This document shows, in pieces, positions 33,236 to 45,213 of a DNA stretch of 64,000 nucleotides. How positions within the stretch are numbered: the stretch's first letter is position 1; every line of letters starts with the position of its first letter. This DNA is from Strigamia acuminata (taxonomy: Eukaryota > Arthropoda > Chilopoda > Geophilomorpha > Linotaeniidae). A model generated the notes under the pieces. It did not search any database and was not told the origin of the DNA. It saw only the letters and a program-made list of their open reading frames with translations. The stretch lies in assembly GCA_949358305.1 (NCBI GenBank), contig OX442318.1, positions 5,752,501 to 5,816,500 of the forward strand, read 5' to 3'. The translations under genes were made by a program, and so were the position numbers.

Positions 33236-36200
33236 ATGGAGGAGGAACCACAGTTTGCTAATCTCGAAGATACCGTTAAATACTGGAAGAAGAACGCATT
33301 GGAATACAAAAGGAAGTGAGTAGAATTGAATTAAATTCGTTTGTTTGTTTGTTTATTTATTTATTTATTTAAAATAATGAGATTTCAGTCGGAACGCAAT
33401 TGGGGACAGTAAAATTGAACTGGATCACGATCAACTAGCGTGGGAAAGGGCTGGGCTACGAATAATTTAGTTATTGTGTGGGTGGGTGCACAAAACTGGT
33501 TGTGTCAGTACGCTTTGACCTCTGTTTGATTTTTGTAAAATTCCATGAAATTTTATCACATTTGATTGAAAATGTCTAAGATTTTGTCGTAAAATGTCGA
33601 AAATTGCAGCTTTTTGGGCTGTAAAGTCGAATTGTTAGTCATTTTCTTAAATTAATATAAAAATTTGATAATTATTAATGATTTATGTTGATTTAATAAT
33701 TTTTTATGGTTAAAAATTGTTAAATTTAACTAGATTATTTATGTTTTTATTATTTTTACTTGTTTAAATTATGTTTTCTATGAATAACTTGCCATAACTT
33801 GCCACAAAAATGGAGGTACTTGGTTTGACATGGAATTTGTTTTGGTTAAAATCTTGAAAGAAGGGTAATGGCCTTCAGTATTTTTTTTTTTTTAAGTAAG
33901 GGTCTAGGAAGAATGCCACATTCCTTGAGCAGGGAGTTGAGCTGTTACTGTTTGTCCCACCACATTTCACAGCAGATTATCAGTTATTCTGTCTGCATTT
34001 TTTAACTTGAAAAAAAAAAAGAAAAAAAAAAACAGGTTGATGAAATCATTACAGCAGCAAATGGGCATACTGAGTCAGAAATGGACAGTACAATTTTATT
34101 AACTAGAACCTATCCCTTTTTAAAATAAAAAAAAAAATGGTGAAATCAACTTGATTCACTTTTGACGAATAAGATGCTAAAATCTGCGCGAACCACAACC
34201 AAAAATCATTGATGTTCCATGATGTCGATACAACGCAATTACTGATTTTCACCGAAGGAAAATTTGCGAGGTTTTAGGCCAGTGATTTTAATGACATCGT
34301 TTTGCCTTTCTTAAAAATGGGTCGCAATGCTAAAAAGTTTGTCCTAGGCGAAAGCCGAGCTCACTTATCTTTAAAACTGTCGCTAATGGTAACGTGTGAG
34401 CCTATACAGAGTCTTCGTAAGTGTTCATATTTCACTTGTAAATGTAAAATGATTTTGTAAAATTATGACAAGAGGGCAAGAGGCGTTTGATTTTTTTAAG
34501 CCCAGGGTGCTGAAAAGTGTTAGGACGACCGGGATCTGAGGATGACGTTTAGTTGCGTTGTTTGAAAATCGTGTTGTGAATACACGTGTTTTGCACGCTC
34601 TTTTAACCTTTGTGATGCAAAACTCGTGACTCGTGTGGGGGTTAGAAGGAAAAGATAAAAAGAGCGTGTGGAGAATAACTACGCTTGTTTATACTATACA
34701 GCGTAATTTCCCACACAAAATTCCAACTTCCTCAATTGAAATGAGGAAATATCAAATGGAACCAGGATGTGAAGGTTTTTGTGGAAATTAAAATAATTAA
34801 ACAATCAATCAAAACCCTTTTTTTAGGGAATTTTCATTTTCGTTTGTTTGTGTTGAGATTTTGGTTTTATCTAGGAACAAATCTAGTTTGACCTCCATTT
34901 TTTTTTTTTTTTTTGAATTAATATTATTTAAAAGTTGTATATAAAAAAATCTAAGTGTTTGAGATGATGTCGATGACTCACAAGTTCCCGTTTGTTATCC
35001 CTGCAGGTACGCTGAGTCCAAAGATGAATTAGAAGAATTCCAGGTGAATAGCCGGGAATTGGAAGCGGAGCTTGAAGCGCAGTTGGAACAATCGGAAACA
35101 CAAAATAAGGAATTAAAAATTCTTTCGTGTCGTGTCCAAAATGATTGCGACAACCTCAGAGTGAGTATATTTCTGTACCCCCTTACTAATGATTAATCTT
35201 GTCAGTTATTTTTAGTCTTATCTGAGAAATTTTTAGACGTGTCCTTCGTAGAACGGTTTTTTTTTTAGCGCATCAATTACTAAGTTTACATGGTCACAGT
35301 TTTCCAATGTAGAAGTGTTGTTGTTCCGTCTGGAACTACGGTATTTTGTGGACGATTAGACGCAGCGTTAAATTTATCAGTCAATTTTTAGAAAAAAAAT
35401 ATTTTTTGGATGATAAGATACTTTATTATTATAAAAATTCTTAAATTTCATTTTTAATTATTATTTTCATAATTCGCTGATTTATTTTCATGGGAATCCC
35501 GGAATTAATTTTATGGGATTCTCCGATTTGCCGTGTATCGTACATAAGTTTGGTCTATAAGTAAGCCTGCTATTTTTGCGGAAAATAAATTTTCCTCAAA
35601 ATGTTTCCACTAAAATTTTTTAATTCTGAGGTACTTTTTGGTCCGCAATTTCCGCAATTGGACCGCAATACGTCCGCAAAATGACAGTTTTTTGATCCGC
35701 TTTCCGCCCGCAATTTCATTGTTTTAGTCCGCAAAAATAGCAGGCTTATCTATAAGACGCAATTTGGACTAGGGTTGTTCATTAAAAACTGCAACACAAT
35801 TAACTGCAAACCGCAGAAAACCGAAAATCTGCAAATTTCATTTTATTTTATTTAAAAAAATTGAATTTTGGAGTTTTTAGGGTTTATTTTCTTGAAATTT
35901 TGTGTTTTTGCTGCTATGCGGTTTTTTGTGGTTATGCAATTTTTTGCGGTTTTGCGATATACCGCGTGCATTGCGGTTTTTTACGGAAACCGCACGGCAC
36001 TTGCCAAAAAAAATAACCCCACACCCTACTTTGGACCATAAGATGCAACCCAATTTTTGGTTGACTTTCAAAGTAAAAAAGTGTCACATGGTCCACAAAA
36101 TACAGTAATCGCGTCGCGATGTCTGTTTAATATTAAACGGCATCAAAATGGGGTCTAGTGTACACAATTGTGTGGAAATGAAACCTATGTTAGGGTTAGG

Positions 36201-39200
36201 TATATTTTTAGATGGTTTAGTGCAGTTTTGTAATTATGGAGTGAAATTTCGTGTTGCATAATGAATGATTCAGTTTGGCCACTCCCTTTAGGAGCATTTG
36301 ACATTTGTCCTTATCGAGGAAATAAATTAGCATTTTGAAAGTGTACTCTGTGCTGGATTTCCTAAGTGAATCAATTAAATATTTTTTTTTTGTTTTTTGT
36401 TTTTAGGACCGATTAGAAAAAAGTCAAAATGAAACAAACAGAACAGTTTCAGAACTGCAGAAGGATTTGCTTCATCACAAGACTCAGCGTGACTCGCTAG
36501 CGAAATACGTGCGTGATTTAGAACAGACAAATGATGATCTCGAAAGAGCAAAGAGGTATAAAAATAAACTTTTATCGAAAGACCTTGATTGCAACATTGA
36601 TGTGTTTTGCTTTACCAAATAGAGCTGCCGTTGTTTCTTTGGAAGATTTTGAAACCAGATTAAATCAGGTAACGTAACTATTTAGGCAGTGGCTACATTC
36701 ATGTCCGACATTACGTATTATTTTAATGACGCGCTGTGATTGGTTGAGATCTATTGATGCCCGTACGTTTCCCATTAACGTATCGCGTGCTCCCATTAAT
36801 GGTGTTTTATGTTAAAAATATTAAATTATCTTATCAATAATTGAAAAAGAATTTGTATTTATTCATTATGAAGAAAGATTTATTTTGTTTGTTTATTTTT
36901 TGGTTAGGCCATTGAAAGGAACGCATTTTTAGAAAATGAATTGGACGAGAAAGAAGCGATGGCTGTCACTGTTCAACGGCTAAAAGACGAAGCAAGAGGT
37001 GGGGGTTGATTGGAATGTGTGTTGGGGTTGAGCGTTTGATTGGATTTGTGTTTTGTTTTAGATTTAAGGTACGAACTGCAAATCCGACATCAGCCGACAC
37101 CGCCTGCAAAAATGCCTGATAATGATCTACTTCGTGAGCAAGTTGCAGGTCCAGTGGACTCGAATAAATTGACCACTGAAAGCGAGACGCAGACTGCTCC
37201 CGGCTCTCCATTGCGATGCCGTAAGAATAATGGGGAACGGAACGGAGGGGATGTGACAAATCGAGGATGCGAAAGTGGGAATGTTAGGCGGTTTTTTTGT
37301 AAATCCCAAGAGAAATCTCTAGAAATTTATGAAAATCCAATGGGAATTCTTACAAATTCATGTAAATCGATTGGTGCGTTCAATGTTAAATGGATTTCGC
37401 TGATTTTCTTGATTTTTTTTTATTTCGGGAGACCGAAGTGAATATTTTTACGTCTTAGAAACTTGCCGTTATGGTGCAATAATCCTTTGTTGCACCAGTT
37501 TTAGCTAATTGCGCAGATGAAATCCGATTTTGTAAAATCCACGTTTAGGGTCGCTTTTCTTGATCAAAATTGTCACGTACCCTCTCAAATCGTGCGAAAA
37601 GTCGCAAATTGTAATCCCCACAAAACTTAATCGACTTTTTTCCAATATATTTTAGCCAACAACCAGATCTGCTCGGCTAATTCTCCGCTAACACCATCCG
37701 CAAGGATCTCAGCCTTGAATATCGTGGGCGATCTGCTGAGGAAAGTCGGAGTGAGTATCTTGATTCATTGTGTTATGCAACGCAAAACACTCGCTCTTTG
37801 GCCGGAGTCCAGAAAAGAAAGATAAAAATTGTCACTTTTCCGAACCGACGAGTGACGATATGCATTTGGAAAATGAAATGTTATCAATTTGTCGCCTGTA
37901 AACGTCCAGATTTTATTTGAAAAATGAAAAAGAAAGAAAAAAAAAGTTTTAAAAAAAAAAATAAGGAAATAAGAAAAAGAAAAAATTGGTTGTGATTCGA
38001 CCATGTTTAATTTTTTATCAAAGTTTATTTCTTTCAAATAAAGAATTTTTCTAGACAAATTACAAATTTTAGCATTAAAATTGCACATTCTGTCTAAAAA
38101 GCGAAGAATTAAGTGTCGCGGTTAGCTGTAGCGGCAATTAGCGAGTAAATTAGCATTTGCGGTGATTTTAGCACGAATTTAGCTGGGAAAAGGCTAAAAT
38201 TGGTGTTTTCATAGCCTAAGAAGTGGCCTAGTTGGCGATGGCGGCGGTTTAGTGAAATGTGGAAGCGAGAAATTAAAGTTGATTTACAATTTGCACTCCA
38301 TTTCAGACGTTGGGTTTGGCTCATTTCCTGTTTCCAGAGGATTATGTGAAACGGGCAATTTGATGCCAACGAGCGAACTTGTTTCAATGGGAAAGCAACC
38401 AAAATTTATGAGGAAAAAAAAATATATTATTTTTTTTTTTTTTTTTTTTAAATTTTGAGAAGAAAGAAAGAATGGAAGGAGGAAAAAAATTGCTTATTTT
38501 TGTAAAAGGGAAATTTTTTAATTTTTGTAACTGTCAACATGTCTATTTAACGGGAAGCCACACGTAACACTATTTTCTTTTTTTTTTCATTTTTTCATTT
38601 TTTCATTTCTATTTTTTTTGTTAATTTAAAAATGATGGAGGTATTATGAAAGAAAACAATCTGAAGTGAATTAAGTTCTGTTTTTTATATTTTATAAAAA
38701 GAAAAAAAAAGGAAAAAAACATACGGATAGGGATAAAAATCGATTCTAAAAATTGAGATTTCAGTAAACTGCATTCCTGTCACATTAATGCTATACTGAA
38801 TAAATGAAATATTGTGAATTGGAAACAATTGGTTTTTATTTTAAAAGAAATTAGATTAAAATAGTCAAAAATCTTAGCTCAAATCTTCTATTTTTGCGTT
38901 TTTACTCCAAAAAGTGCAGGAAAATCAATTTTGTTGCACATTAAAGAGCACTTTTGCTCGAAAAATTCCATTTTTTCTAGATGAGGTTAAAATCTGTCGA
39001 AGTCGAGCTTCATTATGACGAAATCGCAAGGACTAGAGAAATCGGTTCGTTAAAACGAAAGTTCGTTATATCAAATTTTTTTAACATGGTTTTGTACGGC
39101 CAAACAAACCACTTATAGTTATTTATAAAAACGAAAAATTCGTTATATCGCGGTTCGTTATAACAAGATTCGACTGTGTTTTCAACCAAATTCAAAATGG

Positions 39201-40768
39201 TTGACAATCGCAGACAGAAAAACGTCATCTTTCGTGTTTTTGTCTTCTATAAACTCCTCCTGGCATGATGAAATTGTATTAGCGGGCCATTTTGGAAGAA
39301 CAACAAGTTTTTACAAGCAAAAGTTAATGGCGATCCTTTTGTTTTTAGCCCAGACGGTCTGGCGAAATTACTTGCCGTTATCGTCGTTCGTGACATTCGG
39401 TACATACGGTAGTCTCGTTTTCAGTTCCAGCACTCTTGATCGAACTAACCCATTAAAAATGTAGTTTTGTGCGTGCTAGGTGATTTACTAATACGTATGT
39501 ATGTTTGTTTGTTTGTTTATTAGGCCCTGGAATCGAAATTAGCATCGTGCAAAAATTTTGTTAAAGACACGCCGCGGTATGCGAATAAAACAAACCTGCA
39601 TAACTCACCCAGGTAGAATTACAAGTGTACATTTCATGCTTATTTTTTTTTTGTTTTTAATTTTTGTTGTTGTTATTATTTTTTTTAATGAAATAATTAA
39701 TCATGAGGAGTTAGTACTTTCGAAAGGACAAAACAAAAAAATTTTAGTTTCATTTGTATAAAACTTTACATTTTTTATTTTTTATTTTATTATTTTTCTT
39801 TTGTCTTTTACGTGTGCATTGTTTGTAGTTTTAAAATAAAAACTGCTTGCTTTTATTTTGGAAATTTTTGTTTAATTTTTTTTTTTGTTTTTTGTTTTTT
39901 TCTTTTTCTTTTAGCATGTTTGTGTAGTTGGAATGATTTACAGTCGCTCGTTCAAAGTTTGCGGGATGGGAAACTGCAAAAACCAAACAGAAATGGCGTA
40001 GCAAGAAGTCAATGGGCTCGTGTGCAAGTTGGATTGATGAGCCTTTTAGCACAGGGCTTCTTAAACTGAATGTAGGGTGGCAGAATGGCCCTAAACATAT
40101 TTCTGCCATTTTGTACTATTATAAGCCTAAATACTACTGGACTGCGCACTGCAAATGGCGCCCAGCTTCTGATAAGAGGCATTGTGGGATGAAGCGATGT
40201 CATGAATGCTCTCCAACTTAATCTTTTACGTTTTATTTCATCAATTTCAATCCTAGTTTTCGTTTTTTTGTTATTTTACTCTCATTTTATCATTTTTACG
40301 TTATTTTTCCATTTTTTTCTTAGTTATATTTAAATAAATACATCTGGATTGTGACGTCTCACAATTCAAAACCACGCAGTATTTGCTAACCATCGTTCGG
40401 AAATTTTGTTTGTACGTAACATTGACAGGAAGTGAAAAATAATTTAGTGATGCCACTACCTATAAGCATACACTTCTTACCCACAATCCCTCAGTTCGCA
40501 GTCTAGTGTATTTAGGTCTATGTACGGTATTTCTTCGATTCTAAGACTCATTAGAATTCATGATGACATGAAATTAAACGTAGAAAGAATACATTTTGTA
40601 TGTTATATTTTCTACTTTTGTTAGGAACTTTGAACGAGTCTAATGTGTCGGTAATGGATGATTACAATTATTTAAGTACAGTTTGATGTTTGAATTAGAT
40701 CCCGAAGAGCTCATCGCGCAATGTCGGCATCTTCCCACGGGCGAAACGTAGTTAAAATGAATGCCTAG
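33236..40768 (+). CDS. nudE: Nuclear distribution protein NudE (NDE1/NDEL1 orthologue)
   Basis: Nine exons: 33236..33315, 35007..35160, 36407..36555, 36623..36668, 36908..36998, 37062..37220, 37656..37750, 39524..39612 and 40699..40768; 310 residues. The first half is the long coiled coil ([44 protein letters not shown]), which binds LIS1 and dynein; the second half is Ser/Pro-rich ([20 protein letters not shown]). NudE tethers LIS1 to dynein at kinetochores, centrosomes and nuclear envelope. The end is a choice: without using the donor at 39613 the frame stops at 39616 (288 aa); splicing to 40699 gives a basic tail ([19 protein letters not shown]) and a length closer to the usual 310-345, so I prefer it. 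Intron 2 contains three nested transposons. Confidence 0.9.
35562..35748. mobile_element. hAT-type MITE with 8-bp target duplication
   Basis: Ends TAAGCCTGCTATTTTTGCGG and the inverse; direct TCTATAAG on both sides (35554-35561, 35749-35756). Confidence 0.85.
35771..36027. mobile_element. MITE, TAGGGTTGTTC family
   Basis: Begins AGGGTTGTTCATTAAAAACT and ends CACACCCT, with inner inverted GCGGTTTTTT / AAACCGCA words. Relative of 14060-14260. Confidence 0.6.
38998..39177. mobile_element. pogo/Tigger-like MITE
   Basis: Right end GTTCGTTATAACAAGATTCG then ACTGTG; left end GTCGAGCTTCATTATGACGA. Inner palindromic GTTCGTTATATC words. In intron 7 of nudE. Confidence 0.6.
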
Positions 40769-41402
40769 AGTATACACTTATCTATTTTTATTAAAACTCT
40801 GGGATATTCTTCAAGTTATGGCTCGGCAGATCGGATTTCAGGTTTCGAAAATCGCCATTAAAAATTTGGGGACGCAATTCCAGTACACTTGTGCGTACAA
40901 ACCGCAACTGCATTGGAATGAACGTCCCATGTTTTTAAAGCGAAGATTACGGGTGGGTGTTTGCTTATTTTAGATTAATTTTAGATTAATAAATACATAG
41001 AAATAATATTAAATCTGAACACACACATACTCTCTTAACCAGTAGTAATTATTTGTTAGGTTTTGTTGCGTGATTGTATCGGTTTTAATATTTTCCGCTT
41101 GTATACCAAATGACCAAACATAATTTTCTAATGGCAACGTTCTGCTGCCAGGGCAAAATATCATTTCAACCATACTTGTCCCCTTCTGACTATAGAGCAA
41201 ATGTTACATTACTTTATTTGTCATGTACTTATCAAACGTGCTTGTAAAATAATTTATTGATTAAAATAATTTATTATTTTAAGTGTAATATTACACTGGA
41301 TAAACTTAAATTACCTAATAACTGCCATTCTGGTGCATAGCTCTATTGATATGAAAAGAACTGAAATCAATACAACAAGTTAATCTAACCATACATCCTT
41401 AG

Positions 41403-41427
41403 GATCTAGGTTAGGTTAGGTTAGTCA
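41403..41427. repeat. Short interstitial TTAGG run
   Basis: CTAGG TTAGG TTAGG TTAGT: about three perfect arthropod telomere units. Confidence 0.5.
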
Positions 41428-41481
41428 GAATGAAGTTAAGTTGAATGTACAAAAAATGTGTACATATGTCGCTTTAAGCGT

Positions 41482-41640
41482 GAACCAAAGATAACATGGA
41501 CACTTATCCGTGTGTTATTTCCTATTGATTTGTTGTTCTGTGCACTGATTGGATGACAGCGATCATGTATGAGGCATTGCTTGCCAACTAAGCGTGTTTG
41601 TTACCTGTTGTCATCCCAGAATACAGTGCGGCTATATATA
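41482..41640. repeat. Dispersed repeat, copy in minus orientation
   Basis: Inverted relative of 10274-10430 (GATAACATGGACACTTATCC ... AATACAGTGCGGCTATATA). Confidence 0.6.
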
Positions 41641-41800
41641 AGATAACAAAACGTCGAAATTCCTAATTTTTACCGCTCGGTTTAAAATTTGGTAGTAAAA
41701 TATACCAATTATGTTAAATTGGCATTTTTAATCATTTGTTGATTGATTTCATATCAATATGTAAAATAATTTATTTACAACAATTCTCGCTACATGTTAT

Positions 41801-44579
41801 TTACATCGGATAAACTAAATTGCCAATCAACAAATCTTTAATTAATTCAATCCATGCGGGCTCCGTTTTGCGTATAAAATTCAACGGTAACGTTGAGTTC
41901 CAAACGTGTTTCAACGACGACGCAACCACCTCTAATTTGAGCGACAACGGCGCACTCACTGGATGCACAACGGCCATCCTCGTGTCGCACAAAACTAACC
42001 TCGAGCCGGCTAAGTGCAACAGTGCAGCAACGGATGGAACTGTCGACACGAAAAGGACGCAACGATTTGTCGTTGCCACAACGGTCACAACGGTCAATCG
42101 CAACTGGAAAAATTTTTTTTTTTGAGTTTCCGGTTCCGAAATATTGACAACAATACAATGTAAATCTCTAGCGCTATGAAAAAATATTATAGGGTATTCT
42201 TATAGTAATATCCTATAGGGTGTACTATAATATTTTGGAACAAAACATCATAGTACACCCTATAGTATGTACCTGCACAATTCCTTGTGGTGCAAATACA
42301 CAACAGATACTTACGCAACAAAAGACGCAGTAGAAGAGTAACGTGGTTGGGAAGACGAACAGGAGGATCATGAAGAACAAAGTTCCTACGAATAATTGGT
42401 CGAGGTTGTAGTGGGCGGAATCGACGCGGTGGCGCAGCGGGTTCCATTTGCGACCTCGCACTAGTCGCCATAGGGAGATTAGGGCGCAGATGTGCAGGTG
42501 GTAGAGCCTAGAATTTATTTTTTTTTTTTTTGTGAATTTTTGTTGATTTTTTGGTTTTTGGTTTTCGTACCGAGTTGCGTAGACGTAGAAGCAGTAGACG
42601 TGGAACGTGGCTAAGGAAAGGAGGTCGACTAGGATGCTTAGTTGGAATGTTAGACCCAACAGACCGAGGGAGGAAATTGCTGGTAGAAATCTGCGGACTA
42701 TTGGTTGGACGAGGTAAATGTAAGCTGAAATTAGAGGGTTTTTGTTAATTTTTTTTTTTGTTAGTTTTGAATTGTTTTTCTACGAAAATTTACATTATTT
42801 TCTGGATTATTTAATGTTTTTCGTGAATAATTCTGGGGTTTTATTATTTTTTTCGTGAAAATTTCCGGAATTTTAATGGTTTCTTTAAATTTTCTGGTAT
42901 TTTTAATGTTTTTCCTGAAAATTTCCAGAATTTTACTATTTTTTTTCTGAAAATTTCCAGAATTTTACTATTTTTTTCCTGAAAATTTCCAGAATTTTAC
43001 TATTTTTTCCCGAAAATTATTCATTTTCCTTGAGTAGGGGCCCCGTTTAAGCCATTGAGAAAATGCGATGCGTTTTTTACTTTTCCACAGATAAATGTGA
43101 TACAAGAAGAACCTTCCGAGCGTCGAACTGAGCGGGAAATTCAATTTAAATCCTGCCGGAACACCCATCAACCACCGCACCAGCGAATCTATTTGATCAA
43201 CAACCGACTGAAACAAACAAACAAAATCAACCAAACTTCTATTTCGGTTTCAGCTTCACACGAAATTTACCTCGGCCGAAAACATGAATAAATCAAACAA
43301 TTCTTCAATACTAATCAAAACTTGAATTTGGCTTAAAAACACATAACCAATCAAGACATCCAATAGAATGGATACAAACGTGTTTTGACACCTCAAACAC
43401 GACGTAACGTGACCAAACTTTGGCTTCGGCTCCCAAATACTCCGTAATTGGTTAAAACGTTGAATAAATTGACAAATAAACGACGAAAACGACAGCCATG
43501 ATGGATAAAAACTGGAAAAAAACGAAAAAATTAATAAATAATTTGAAAAAATCAAGAAAAATCGATAAAAATTAATAAATAATTTGAAAAAATCAAGAAA
43601 AATCGATAAAAATTAATAAATAATTTGAAAAAATCAAGAAAAATCGATAAAAATTAATAAATAATTTGAAAAAATCAAGAAAAATCGATAAAAATTAATA
43701 AATAATTTGAAAAAATCAAGAAAAATCGATAAAAATTAATAAATAATTTGAAAAAATCAAGAAAAATCGATAAAAATTAATAAATAATTTGAAAAAATCA
43801 AGAAAAATCGATAAAAATTAATAAATAATTTGAAAAAATCAAGAAAAATCGATAAAAATTAATAAATAATTTGAAAAAATCAAGAAAAATCGATAAAAAT
43901 TAATAAATAATTTGAAAAAATCAAGAAAAATCGATAAAAATTAATAAATAATTTGAAAAAATCAAGAAAAATCGATAAAAATTACTTATTACACTTTCTT
44001 TGCATCATCAACACCGTGATAATTTCTCTTTTCACAATTCCCAGCAATTGCTGGTGTCAAATCACTCGATTTCACAATTCCCAATTTCCGCCACTGGTTC
44101 AAAACCGACAACAATTTCCCCGTACAATTGCACTCCTTATACGCTTTATCATCAAAACTCAACAGCTTCGACACCACAAACGGCTTCGGGTCGTACAGAA
44201 ATGTCAAACACGCAGCATCGAGTGCAATTTCACGTTCCTTGATTAATACATTAGTCACAACGAATTTATTCGCTCGCACGTGCAATTCCAAGTGAATTTG
44301 AGAGACGTGTTTTAACAGATTTGAGGTGATGGGGTTATTCGACGATCGGTCGGTGTCTTGGTTAAATAATTCACCGACGATCGAAACTTTCAATTCGTTT
44401 TCCGCCTCCACACGTTTGCATTTCTTTGACAGAGTTTTATTCGACGGGTTCGGGCCGTGCAGAACGGCCATTACAAATACTGCGGGTGTCGGTTCGAAAA
44501 TCCAATAACCGACTAACCAGCCGCTAGAACTCTTGAGCAGTGAGCGAGGAAGAAATATGCTCAATGTTTTCCCATCCAT
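41801..44579 (-). CDS. PIGQ: GPI-GlcNAc transferase subunit Q
   Basis: Six exons in phase: 43993..44579, 43271..43511, 43081..43207, 42571..42724, 42315..42507, 41801..42103; 534 residues. The N-terminal soluble part (MDGKTLSIFLPRSLLKSSSG) is followed by several membrane segments in the Gpi1 domain, with the diagnostic KWNPLRHRVDSAHYNLDQLF and VGTLFFMILLFVFPTTLLFY. PIGQ/Gpi1 stabilises the GPI-GlcNAc transferase complex, which starts GPI-anchor synthesis on the cytosolic face of the ER. Exon 1's donor is immediately followed by an 11-copy 41-bp tandem array filling intron 1. Intron 5 carries a small palindrome. The gene is divergent from TXNDC11 (635 bp between start codons). Confidence 0.93.
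42190..42275. mobile_element. Small perfect-arm palindrome in a PIGQ intron
   Basis: CTATAGGGTGTACTATAATA and CATAGTACACCCTATAG form a hairpin with a loop of about 15 bases; probably a very short MITE. Confidence 0.55.
42800..43020. repeat. Short tandem repeat (GAAAATTTCCAGAATTTTAC)
   Basis: About six copies of a 30-40 bp unit in intron 3 of PIGQ. Confidence 0.7.
43522..43985. repeat. Homogeneous 41-bp tandem array, about 11 copies
   Basis: Unit begins AAAAATTAATAAATAATTTG and ends AAGAAAAATCGAT; copies are essentially identical, which points to recent expansion or strong homogenisation. It fills PIGQ intron 1. Confidence 0.95.
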
Positions 44580-45213
44580 CTAAAAGAAATTTTTAAAAAA
44601 TTAGTTAAAACACTGTAAAAGTTTAAATTTTCAATTTGTTTACATTTTGCGCCGCCATTTTAGTTTAGACTCCTTCCTCCATCTAGCGTGGATATTTTCA
44701 AAACCGAGGTTTAAGCCACGTCCACTTACAAAAAGAAATAACCAAAATAATCAAAACATAAAATTTAAAATTTAAAACATTTCACGTGTTATAACTAAGA
44801 AACACAAATTTAATTTTAATCCCGTTTAAAATTCCAATTCAATCTACAGCCCGCCCGATACCACACGCAAACGCGAAGTGCAAGTCTCTGGCTATACCTT
44901 CCATGCAGCTTGAAGATGTGCCGTTGAGAGAGAAGTATAAACAGCTGTCCGCCGTTATATTTGCTACATAAAAACAGCTTCAAAACCCCACTAATAATGA
45001 ATGGTAATTTCTATCCCACCTGCAACACCATCCGAACCCAATCCACACACCTGACACGTATTTTTATCTCAAATCCAGTTCCGCCCATTGCATTTCAATT
45101 AAATCGCAAATTTCAACTCAATTTTTCACATTTCAGGCAGAAAACATGAAATTTGCTCACAATTCCCCACACATTGCAACACGTAGAATGTGGCGTTATG
45201 CGATGACGTCAAC
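44580..45213. promoter_or_regulatory. Divergent promoter region, PIGQ / TXNDC11
   Basis: Contains a CTCF-like CCATCTAGCGTGG (about 44691) and a perfect CRE, TGACGTCA, at 45204-45211, two bases before the TXNDC11 ATG. No TATA recognised. Confidence 0.4.
45204..45211. promoter_or_regulatory. CRE palindrome TGACGTCA at the TXNDC11 start
   Basis: Perfect octamer two bases upstream of the start codon, so likely at or just downstream of the transcription start. Confidence 0.35.

Larger units (their letters stand above)
35338..36107. mobile_element. Outer inverted-repeat element carrying two others
   Basis: Ends ACGGTATTTTGTGGAC and GTCCACAAAATACAGTA. Its interior is interrupted by a hAT MITE (35562-35748) and a GTTGTTC-family MITE (35771-36027). 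In intron 2 of nudE. Confidence 0.65.
39617..41800. other. nudE last intron and nudE-PIGQ intergenic region
   Basis: Contains a transposon fragment (about 39990-40220, GGCGTAGCAAGAAGTCAATG), the proposed last nudE exon (40699-40768), a TTAGG run (41403-41427) and the reverse copy of the 10.3 kb repeat (41482-41640). A 70-codon frame at 40761-40973 has no recognisable content. Confidence 0.4.

Noticed and set aside
43522-43985. Regular array reminiscent of a CRISPR
   Set aside because: No unique spacers between repeats; it is a plain tandem array in a eukaryotic intron.
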